A DNA stretch of 64,000 nt, taken from contig VZRN01004661.1 of NCBI GenBank assembly GCA_013397935.1, positions 697,642 to 761,641 of the forward strand, written 5' to 3'. Positions 39,201 to 50,101 of this stretch are shown one piece after another. This DNA comes from Dasyornis broadbenti. Lineage: Eukaryota; Chordata; Aves; Passeriformes; Dasyornithidae. The position numbers and the translations under genes were made by a program. Below the pieces are notes generated by a model. It worked only from the letters and a program-made list of their open reading frames with translations. It was not told the DNA's origin and searched no databases. Within the stretch, counting starts at the first letter, position 1. Each line of letters starts with the position of its first letter.

Positions 39201-41151
39201 AGGGATATCCAATGACAACCACATCCTGAGCACCGAGATGGGAGCGAAGTGCTTGCACATAGAGCCGTACTGCAGGACATTTCTCCATGATGCTCTGCAG
39301 CCACGTCAGGCACTTGAAACTCCCTCTAAAGCTCAAGAACCCAACTTCAGAAATGCAAAACCAGAAAAATTTTAAGTAGTGACTTTTTTTTATGTAAATG
39401 ATAGAATAATCAATTTATTTACTAGAAAAATCCAGTTTTCTTTGTTTTCATGTCTATTTCAAAATCTTTCAGAAAAAAAAAATAACTTTTAATTGTAAGC
39501 GTATTTTTGAAAAAATCTTGTATTTGGCAAAAACATTAATTGCACATAGATATCAAAATAATTTTTAGTCTAAATATATAAAATACTTCTTTCTACCTAC
39601 ATCAATCAAATCTTCTACAGAATTGCAGTGGTTTTAAAACACTATAATTTTTACCTATTTAACTTGCTGAATAAAAGAAACAAAATCAACTGATGAGTTA
39701 TGAATAAACATAGCAACTTTCATTTTTGTTAATTTATAGTTCTCTGAACTTAAAGGGACGCACTTTTTTACCCCTCCCTAAGCAAACTTTATGTTAAAGT
39801 AAAAAGGTTTTAAGTATACTACAATAAATCCTCATGCACAGTATTGTTACTTCATGTTTAGGCTTCCTTAACTTAAAATCCTACTGAAAAAGTATTTATC
39901 TACAGTACTATGGGAAAAAAACCCAACACTTCTACTTGACACCATTGATAAATTGGACAGATAAAAGTTCATGAAGAAAATTACATTTATACCAGTCAGG
40001 AAATCTTTTCTATCTAGTTTGCTAAGCCAGCTGATGTTTTATATCCAGGAAAATATAAATAATATGGCTTCAGCTGTACATTGAGTAACGAAGTGATTAA
40101 GTTTCAAAACTAATAACAAAACCAAGAAGAGAATACATGTGGGAGTATAAACTATTATTTTATATCACAATCTTTAGTCAAAACCTACTGAAGTCAACGT
40201 GAATTCTTCCTATGTTCTAAAGCAAACATCACAGAATTTTTGGAAGAAGAAAAAATCCATTGTGAATTATGAAGCATAACAGAACATACACAAATTCAAA
40301 TAAAGTGTCTCAATTCTAATCTTTTGTTTGTAAAACTAAGAGTCATTAAAAAAAAAATCCAAGCTTTTGATCAAGCATTGTTAGGAACAAAACAAACAAA
40401 AAATCCTCACGTCTGCTCTTAAATGAAGATACAAAATACGACAGGTACTTTAAACTAAAAATGAAATATTTAATGATGCTTCAACTGTAAGGCTCTCCCC
40501 CAAAATACTGTATGCAAGCAGTTTTAAAAGAAGTACAAGCCTGCAAAGCCTGTCAGGCAACAGCTCTTTTAATGCAAAGTGTCCATCCTTCCCAGCTAGA
40601 GAAATGTTGGCAAGTCCTCCATAAAACACGCATTAACACGGCAGCATGCCTAGACAAAATGCATATACTTCTAGGTAAATAAAGTAATACTTTTATCCTA
40701 AACCAACTGAAAATGATCTTTCCAAAGAAAGAAGAGCAGTAAAATCAGCAAAAAGCAAAACAAGTCTGTATATGATAAATAACACCATAAAAATGGTGAT
40801 CTCAACGACAATTTTACAGGATAGATAGAAAACATGCACATGCATTAACCTGAGAAAGGTATTTGACAGATTTTGACTTCCTGGCTCTAAGTCAGGGAGT
40901 TAATTACACCAATTTTTAAATCTACTTAGAGAACAACTGCTAAGCCAGCTGCAGCAAACACAGGTATTTTGTACAGGTTTTAGTGGAAATAAAGATAAGG
41001 CTTAAATACCAAAGGTACCACAATGCATTCAGAAGCACGTGACAAGTCTAGACCAGCGTGCAGGTGTGCTTATGTACATACACACAAGGGAACAGAGGAG
41101 ACCTTCAGGGATTTCAGATAATTTTGTGACTGGTCAAGTCCCATCACTCAC
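33231..41151 (-). other. FTO: FTO intron 3
   Basis: Intron of 7921 bp between exons 3 and 4. The sense strand just before exon 4 is a CT-rich polypyrimidine tract (plus-strand agagagagaaagagac around 33235-33250). No nested gene or recognised repeat. A somewhat GC-richer patch near 38310-38500 is open in two minus-strand frames, but without a recognisable product. Confidence 0.9.
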
Positions 41152-41809
41152 CTTCACAGCTGTAACTGTACACAGCCACCGTTGACCTTTCCACCAGATT
41201 CTCGTCATGGTGCCAGCTCACTGCCATGCTCCCCATTCCAAAGTAAGGTTCTTGTTTCAAGTACAGCATTTGTAGTGGATCCATATAATTTAATAAAGTC
41301 AAGTTATAAGATGTTCTGTTCTTTAGACTTCTGTCATCCTCTGGTACACAAACACTGCTTTGATCTTTTGAAACAGACCCTTGCTCCGTAAGAGAAGTAG
41401 CAACATTTTGCTCCCTATCTATTACAGTAGTACCTTTAACTTCTTCGGTCTCAAAAAAATTTTGTCCTTGTAATGCCTTCATTGCTTCAATATGCAAGTA
41501 GTCATTAAGTCTCATTAATGCTTTACAAGCATCACGTATTTGAGGACTGCAATATTTTATATCATAACCTTCAGTAGGCCAAGGAACTGTAAATAACCTT
41601 GTGTTCAAGTACTTGTAAGTGCATCCTGGGTTTCCAATTAATATACGAGACACTGGAGTAAGAAAATCTTTTCCTTTGATCCTTACAAGATCTTGAAAGA
41701 AACAGTTGTGTTCTCGCAAGGTCAGAAAGCTCTCTTGTACCATTTGATGCAGCTCCTCAGGTACTGTATCAGATTTCCTGAAAATCAGCTTGGAATACTT
41801 GGTCTTCCA
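41152..41809 (-). CDS. FTO: FTO exon 3 (catalytic domain, H-x-D motif)
   Basis: Largest exon, 658 bp (219 codons plus one base, leaving phase 1). Acceptor cctttag|TGG lies at 41810-41811 and donor G|gtgagt at 41150-41151. It encodes most of the double-stranded beta-helix of this Fe(II)/2-oxoglutarate dioxygenase, which removes N6-methyl from adenine in RNA (m6A, m6Am) in the nucleus. Visible landmarks are the base-recognition segment TPVSRILIGNPGCTYKYLNT (human Arg96, Tyr106 and Tyr108 region), the LLN of human Asn205, the FTO-specific L1 loop ending EPYFGMG, and the iron-binding SWHHDENLV, giving His231 and Asp233 plus Glu234. The stretch between NDYL and SYNLTLLN is poorly conserved and about 10 residues longer than in human FTO. 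The rest aligns closely. No stops or frameshifts are seen. Confidence 0.98.
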
Positions 41810-44800
41810 CTAAAGGAGGAAAAAAACCAAACAACAAAAAGAGGAAAATAATTATTCTTTTTACAGGAGTCAAGATATTTCAAGACAAGGCAAAGCTGTT
41901 AAGTTAACAAGCATGAGTTTAGAATGTGGTGAAAAAATAGATGCCAGTACTTGTTACTTTATTTTCATATTTCAGAATATTGCACAAACTGTGGCTATGT
42001 ACCAGTGGCCCGTAACCAGAGTATAACCAGGGCAAATCTCCAAATAAATAAATAGGAAGACTCTAGAAGAATTCAGTAGAATATATAGCTCATCTGATGA
42101 ATTTGTAGATAACATCACCTTTAAGTATACAAACAATAGAATATCAAGCAGAAAGTGATTCCTCTTTCTGCAATGGTTGCAAAGACCATTCTGTTTCATT
42201 CTGATGTACAGAAATCTAGAGGGCTACATGATAAACTCAAATAGTTTTATATAACAACACTTTTCAGGGAAAAGATAACAAAATTAAACCACAAATTTAA
42301 AAAAAAATGCACTGCTAACATTCTGGTCCTTTCTATTTTTACATTTCTCAGTGCCTGCCAATTAGCTCTCATGTTTTATATAAATGCTCTCTTTTGATAA
42401 CACAAAATGTCCAAACTCTTTTTCCAACACAAAATGTCCAAACTCTTTTTCCTCCCCAGCTCCCTACCTGTAATATCCTTTTTCCTCATATCCTCCTCTG
42501 ACCACACCAGCTCTGGTATCAGCTGGAGTTCAGAATTCCAGCAGTGTGTGGAGGCAACAACTCCCAGCAAGGTATAACACTGCTAATCAGCAGCTTCTTG
42601 CTTTGTATGCACAATACTGCTTCCCACTCCAGGAAGGCTCAGATAATTTTATTTGTTAATCTGGTTTTCTAAGGAAGTGAGTATCACATAATCACACCTT
42701 TTATTGGTTGCCTGTAAATCTGCTTTAACTACTGCTGAGGTTGTTTAGCAAACTGGACAAAGGCTAGAGAATAAGTTCTTAAAAAGAGCGAGTTCTTTCG
42801 TATTTCATTAAAATTAATAGATAAATAAAAGAAACAGATGCAAACTAGTGCGCTTAGTAAGGGAAAGGCTGTAATGTGAGAGTATCAGGTATCAATTTGC
42901 ACGTGTGAAGCTCCCAAGGACTCACCACACCTATTTCCTCTTGTCCAAAAATTAATCACTGAAGAAAAGGTATATACTGATGGGGGTATGAGGACACATA
43001 TTAAGGAGGACTGAAATCTGAAGGCATTAGGCTATGGGGCCTAATGAGCACATGGATGCACAAAACTGATATGTCAAAACTTTTACTAGTCTAATAGCTT
43101 ATGTTCAAAGTGCTTTTAAAAAGACAAATAAAAGTCACCAGCACAAAGCACCACACTGGCCTACAATCCATCTGTGAGCTCCTTCTGGCACAACTCAAAC
43201 CCACTTTACTAGTACTATCTACTTCCAAGTCTCATTTGAACCTGCCTTTCAGGAAATTAATTCTAAAATCCAAAGAACGTGCCCTTAAAAAGCACAGATC
43301 AGGCAGTAAGTGAGTTTGCACATTTTCCACTGCATGAAAACAGACTTTTGCATCACAATGCACTGTTATCCTACAGCACTGAAGAGCTGGCTTTATTGGA
43401 TCATTTGTTTCTACTAAAAAGAGGAACATAAAAGGAAGCCTATTTTAAAAATAATGATTACACATAATAAATCTTGGTTTATCTATAAACCTTGCCACTA
43501 TTCCTTGTGAAATTTTTACAGTGAAGCTAACTCCTTTTCTTTATAAATTCTTATGGTTCCAAAAACTAGATTCCTAGAGAGAGGAAAAAAAACCACTGTA
43601 ATAGTATTTACAGATAATATTTCTGACAATTGTATTTACATGCTTAGCTTCAAACACCAAAGCTTGAAAATAGTCCCAGATCTCTGTTTGAAGGTCCCTC
43701 TACAATCCCAGAACTGTGGATCCCAGCTTTCATTCAAAGAAGTGAATCGAAACTTGATAAACTAAATTCACCTGAGCTCGTTAAAAGCCTGAAATGATTT
43801 CTTTAGAGTTCCTGAACTGTCCCTTTTGTTTCTATCAGTGCTGTGTATCTTCAGCCTTTGAATAGTACAGTGAAAAAAATCCTTACAAACAACAACTGGT
43901 GAAATCACTAACTGCAAATTTAAGACTTACTGCTATAGGCTGCATTAAGATGTGTAGGTATAGGCTGATGGGAATCATAAATATCCTTTCACAATCTTAC
44001 TTAATGATAGCATACTATATGTTGTGACATATAAAGGCTATTACTTCATTATTTCGTTATGCAAATGCCCTGTATGAAAGAAAGAGGACTAACAGTTCTA
44101 CAGCAGTACTCCAGTATTCCTTTAAATAATTCTGTATACTGGACATACTCATAGCACATTACATGTGCTATTATGATATATTTAAACAGTCACTAATACT
44201 ATATATTTTTAAAGCACTTATATGAAATATAAATAGACTGAGTTTCTGACATGAATCACACACACAAAATTCCAAACAATTATTAAAAACAGAAGGAGGG
44301 AAATAATATCACGTAAAGCAATGAAATGCCTGAAAACATGCACTAGAAAGGAAGAACACAGATTTACAAAAGTAACAACACTGTATTCTCCTCCTGAACT
44401 GCAGAGGTAATGCCTTGCACATTTTGTTGCCAGCCAAGTCAGAGGCATGTTACCTTGAAGTAGTGCTTTAATATCACATGCTCAAGAACTATTTTATCAT
44501 TAAGGTATCTCAAAAGAAATCAGGAAGTGGAAACACATTTCTGACACATCACACGAAAACAGCCTGTTCTTCTTTAAATCCCCAACCAGTGCCTGTGCTG
44601 TGCCCTCCATAAGGAAAGAATTATAGGATCAGAACACGGGGTGAACACTAGGTTCACACTGGACACCTTGTTGTTTCGGGGGGATGGGGAAGGGCACTAA
44701 TCATGTACTCTGTGTTGTAACTCTGACAGCCAGTAGTAAAGGTCAACCCACTGAAAGAAGTGGATGCATTACAGACAACTACAGGACATGAAAAAAAAAA

Positions 44801-46712
44801 AAAAAGCACGTTTGATGCTCAAAATTTCTTGTGAATGTTATGCACAGGATTTAAAATATACTGATGGTTTCACTCAGCACAGAGAATCACCCTATGGGCT
44901 TGAGTGACAGAATCAAGTTAGAAATCAGCAATAAGGACCCATCATAGGCAAACTGCCATGTACGTTATGAAATTACAGTCTGTGCTTCAAATATTTGTGC
45001 ATTACCTGGTTATGGCTTCTTTCTTGTTCAGTACTGCCTTTAAATATGACATCATTTCAGCTTATGGCTTGGGACCCACTTCCAAAATCCTTCACCAAGC
45101 AAAACACATCGAAAAGAGGATGTCAGTGAAGTTTTGCTTGTGATGGAATTTCTTACTTCTGTTCAGGCTGTACACTTCCGTACCCGACAGGATATGGAAG
45201 TTTTTTTAGTTGCATCCTACCTGACTTTTTCAATATGTTCAAAGAATACTATTGTGTAAAAGGTGGATCCTTCAAGGAGTGGGGCAGTTCTGTCCAGGAA
45301 AGATAGACTATAAAACAAAACTGTATGTGATATTTTACCTTGCTCATTTGTTGTCTTCATGCTCTCACCTTTCTTTTCCTCTCCAGCTGCATTTAAGCAT
45401 CATGGAACTTGCAATTTCTACAGTTGTGATTCAAGTAACATTTCATAACTACCACAGAACTTTAAAGGTGTTTGTGATGCTTATCATGTAAAAATACCTA
45501 ACATGCACATATACACTACATAAAAAGTACAATTCTATATTTGCAAAAAGAATGTCTCTAAACTTTATTAAGGCTTGAACAGGTGTGATTTTACTGCTTA
45601 TCTTGTTCCCATTGTCTTCTATACTTATGGGTTACTGACCCTGAGCAAATGAGATGCCACTTGGGCAGCCTTGGCTCCATCTTGTCTTTTCACATCAGCT
45701 CCACAAGAATGTGAATTTACAAAGATAGGAAAAAGAAAAAAGCTGCTGGGCAAAGCATCTGAGATAGAAGAGAACAAATAAGAGGGGATGTAATAGGACT
45801 AGGGAGGAGAAAATTCAGCTGCTCAATTCTTAAAAGGGGGAAGAGTTTCTTCATGAGCATAAGTTTAAGACTGAAAATAATGTGTTTGTGTTTATGTGTA
45901 AAGGAAAAAGAAATAATAAAATCCATCTGTATTGCTCTTATAAATTTACCCAGCTCTTCCACACTTGCACATCTTTGAGCCATATATCAACATAAGGCAG
46001 GCAACACTCCTGTGTCATCTAACGTGAACATGTTCACTGGAGCTGTTCAAACAACCAGGTTATTTCTTATGCTTTTTGTCTTACCATGATCCAATTTGCT
46101 CTGATTGAACCTACCCTGAGTTCTGATCTAGAAAGATCCACGACAGATGCAGAAAATTCTATTAATTCATTATATTCTTCCACACACTCACTTGGTTTAC
46201 TACTCATGTGGCCACTGGGCCTGATCTTACTTTTGTTTGTTTTCATTTGAGGCAATCCAGTTCCCACAGTTTGTTTTACAAGCAAAGTCTTAATTACTTA
46301 TTGTTGGAAAGTAGAATTAAGCCCCTAAAAATTTAAATTCCTATGTTAATATTCCCCCTATTATACCAAACGTGAGCTATAAAGGCCTCTTCACCACTCA
46401 GAAAAAAAAAAAAAATTAAAAGAATAGTGACATGTATTTAGTTTCAACAAAGCATGAGAAACTGTGATTAATTGTTACACATTACTTGTAGTGAGGGCAC
46501 ACACTTAAAAACATAAAAAAGTTCACCAAGTTCTCATTTGTGAATATCCCAGTTCTACAGATCTTATTTCACACCACCTGGAAGTGCATTATCAACCATC
46601 ACGATACCTTTTTTCATATCAGATTTCACCGTGTCTCTTTGAAGGAAGATTTATTTGTTGTTCAGTGCAAACAGCCCCTTTAGTTTAAAACAAGTTAAAG
46701 GAAATACGTTAC
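41810..46712 (-). other. FTO: FTO intron 2
   Basis: Intron of 4903 bp between exons 2 and 3. It contains a perfect 27-bp tandem duplication at 42399-42452 and an A-run near 44791-44805. No coding signal or recognised mobile element. Confidence 0.9.
42399..42452. repeat. 27-bp perfect tandem duplication
   Basis: Two identical adjacent copies of a 27-bp unit beginning aacacaaaatgtcc, at 42399-42425 and 42426-42452. Perfect identity suggests a recent duplication. Intron 2. Confidence 0.98.
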
Positions 46713-46790
46713 CAGCTGGTGGAAATCAGCATCGGCTGGTGTCAGATATGGAAGTCTATTCTCCCCAAGTTCTTCAAGAAGTTTTTTCTT
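46713..46790 (-). CDS. FTO: FTO exon 2 (coding, internal)
   Basis: Internal exon of 78 bp (26 codons, phase 0 at both ends) encoding the N-terminal segment that leads into the FTO catalytic domain. Read on the minus strand, the acceptor ends ...ccaaaacag at 46791-46793 and the donor gtaacg starts at 46712. The peptide contains LLEELGENRLPYLTPADADF, which aligns with human FTO residues 19-38; LLEEL and LPYLTP are shared exactly. The phase joins directly to the Trp that opens exon 3, as in mammalian FTO (Trp42). The first codons read Lys-Lys-Lys, and the acceptor is followed at once by a second AG (cag|aag), so the true start could be 3 bp further in. The initiator Met is in exon 1, outside the window. 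Identity is secure; only the 5' border has this 3-bp doubt. Confidence 0.93.
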
Positions 46791-47926
46791 CTGTTTTGGA
46801 GGGTAAAATTGAAACAGAAAATTAGATTAAAAAGTAAGATATAAACAGAGAAGTATAAAAGTAGTTGTATTAAAATACAGGTGAAATGACATAAAATACA
46901 ACATAATAAAATACAATGACAAAAACAGGTGCAATTACTTCTCTTGCTACCTTCAATTCTGGAAAATCAAATAAAGAAAAATCAATGGAAAAAAAAACCC
47001 AGTAGAACATCTCCATTTACAAAGCAGTAATTCAGTTTAGGTACTTTTAGAGCTCATTAGTATTTTGACTCGCAAATTCTTTTTTAGATAATCAGTCTTT
47101 GTTACACTGGTCAAAATTCATCTCAGCTTTATGTTCTCCAGATCTGTGCCTACTTTATAATTAGACTTTAATTTCTTAATTCCTTTTCACTTTGTTTTTA
47201 ACTTCAATTTCTGCATCCAATGAGTACAAAGCTCATATATCATCAAATGGCTCAATAACCCATTTCATTAAAACAATGAGTCCCGATGTTGGGTGTACCC
47301 TAAAATATTTCCTGAAATGGATTAAGAAAGAAAAAGCACAATCTACTGCACCCCAGGGCCACCACAGCCTGACAATATTTAAAAACAGATTTTTTGTGGC
47401 ACTATACAATTAATTGTGTTAATGATTTGCAAAGTTCAAGAGATGCTTGAAACATGCTGTAAGACTTCTGGAATGAAAGAATCCTGATCCATGACAAGTC
47501 CATCCACACCATACTCATGTACTCACAGACTAACTCAACACTAACTCAGTATAAGTACAGATTAAAAATGGTGTAAAAACTATTACAGTGGAAGTACTGG
47601 CCTAGAAAATTAATACACTCCTTCCTCTACTTCTTTCTTTTAGCTTGCAAGGATGACTTTTTGCAAACTTTGATTATTAACAAAATTTGACTTACTTGCA
47701 ACTCAAAGATCATAAAACTATATCTGCCATAATGCTTAAATATATAACAGGATTCAGATTCTTATTTTTATTGCAATATTTTCAACTACATAAACACTAG
47801 TACAGGAAACAACTCAAGTTGCATCTTACTCAATATTTTTATGTTGTACGAGAAAGACCAGATGGAAATGGAATACAGTTTTTAAAAGAACAGTAAGGGC
47901 ACAATACAAAGGTAAACAGAGCAAGT

Positions 47927-47945
47927 AAAAAAAAAAAAAAAAAAA
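47927..47945. repeat. A19 tract
   Basis: Run of 19 A on the plus strand in intron 1. Confidence 0.97.
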
Positions 47946-50043
47946 GGGCATCAGTAGCACTTTCATAAAACCAAGTTCGAAACAAGGTCAAAATAGATCT
48001 TTACTATTCTGGCACTACTATTTATAAAAGGAAGAAAAAATATCCCATGTAGTAACTAACTCCTGGCTTAGAACAAACACAAAGAAGGAAAGCTGAACTA
48101 TGGAGTATAACTCTGCATTCTGTGAAAATTAATTCCATTTATTCAAATTTAAGCATCAAGAAAGATGACAGAGGCTTAAAGTCAGGTGGAAGTACAGAGG
48201 ATTTTAAGGTTCATAGATCAGTCAAACCACAATAAGAGCAGGTGGCTCTCACTCATCTCCACACTCACAATGTGCTAAGCACCAACTCTTAACAAGCCTG
48301 AGAAGAGCAGCACTGACATTTCTGAGCCAGTGGTGTAATTTCCTTATGTCCTCAGTTTTCTTTGGGGACAGGTTGTTGGTATGTTGACATGAAAGCATTG
48401 GTGAAATCCAGCAGATTGTAACTTCAGATTAAGTTGCCAAAAAATGACATGCTGATTTCCTGCATATTCTAAAACAAGTACACCTCTCTATGACTAAAAA
48501 CTTGCCAGAATTTTATTACATGAAATTGCTGAAAACATTAGACCGGCTTTGCTATCTGTAAGATAAACCATATTAACTGAAGAAAAAAATTAAGATATTT
48601 TAACACAGACTCACATCTGTGGGAAGAAAAAGAAAGTGGGAAGAAGAGAGATTCTGACAATTTCTTTGTCAAGTATCAGGCTCTTGGCAAGAAGCACACA
48701 ACATTAAAATGAACTCTTGTGTATAGGTAGTACTAGTTCACATTTGATTGTCAGATCTGCCTAAGTGCCGCTCTTCAGCTTGATGTGCAGACTAATACAC
48801 ACAGCTGGGTGGTATAACATGCTGCTCATCTCTTATGCAAGAAGCTGTCACACAGATGTCAAAAACATCAAGCTACTCACAAATACCTCCAAAAAGTTAA
48901 AAAAAAAAAGAAAAACTGAGTATCTGGCTATACCAACTGGCTGATGTGAAAGTCTAAGCACTGTTACATAAGCATTGTTTACTGGTTCTTCAAACCATAA
49001 ACCTCTAAATAAAAACTAAAAAATTGACTTCACTGGAAGGTCTCAGGCTTCTTAAAAAGCATTTTTCTAAATCTGATTTTTACATTTTAAAAATCATTAA
49101 CAGTGTAACAGATTATTCAGATATCAAGACTATGTTCTTTATGTTTTAAAAAACAATGTGATTCTTACGCACACATTATTGATGCCAATACATGAAAGAC
49201 AATCTAATGTGCACCATCCCTGTCACCATGCACTGTGCACTGCTTTAGAAACTTTGTTAAGTGTTGATCTTGGGCCTTCAGAAAGGCAAAAACCTCTGCA
49301 AATACTTATTTTGTGGGCTGCTGTAAGCATAAATGGAGCTATTGTAACTGACTCTGCAATGAAGATCAGAAGCGCAAATGCCCAGTTTTAGAGAGTGAAA
49401 TGAACATCCTGCAGACACTGACAATCACTTACTAATAATAAACAGGATTATTAATGAGACCAGCTGGTTGTAAATTCAGCAAGTGGAATATTAATAATTG
49501 GAATCTCTCAATCACCATACATGTAATTATTTATTTTTCCTGGCATGAGAAGTGATGCATTGTATGTTAGAGTGAGAGAAGTAATAAAAACACAGCTAAG
49601 ACACATCAAAAGCACAAGCCAAAATGCAGTTATGTTACACACATGTTTTGCTACTTTCAAATTAAGTGGAATAAGGAAAAGATGGGACTTAATGACATTT
49701 TCTGACTAAGAGGCATGACAATGTAAAAACTTCTGCAGCTGACGTTTTTCTCTGTGGAGTGTCAATATCATTCTCAGAAGGTTTCATTTCTCTCTTAACT
49801 GTAAGACAGAAGTCAATATCTAGGCTATAAAGGCTTATGAAAACTTTAGTGTTTCCAACATAGAATTCCTACTTAGTTTCCTCATCAAACAAGTCAGAAG
49901 ACCATAGTTTTTAATGCAGTCCAATGTGTCTGCAGAAAATTCAGGGGCAGATCTTGAAAAAAGGGCCACTATTCAAAGCATAAGAAAGTATCATCTCCAT
50001 CTCCAATACTGTTCTCCCCAAGAGTCTTTTGGTTTCTAGAATT

Positions 50044-50101
50044 TTATCAAGTTTAGAAAGCCTAAGAATGTCTTATCAAGTTTAGAAAGCCTAAGAATGT
50101 C
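50044..50101. repeat. 29-bp perfect tandem duplication
   Basis: Two identical adjacent copies of a 29-bp unit beginning ttatcaagtttagaaag, at 50044-50072 and 50073-50101. Intron 1. Confidence 0.98.
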
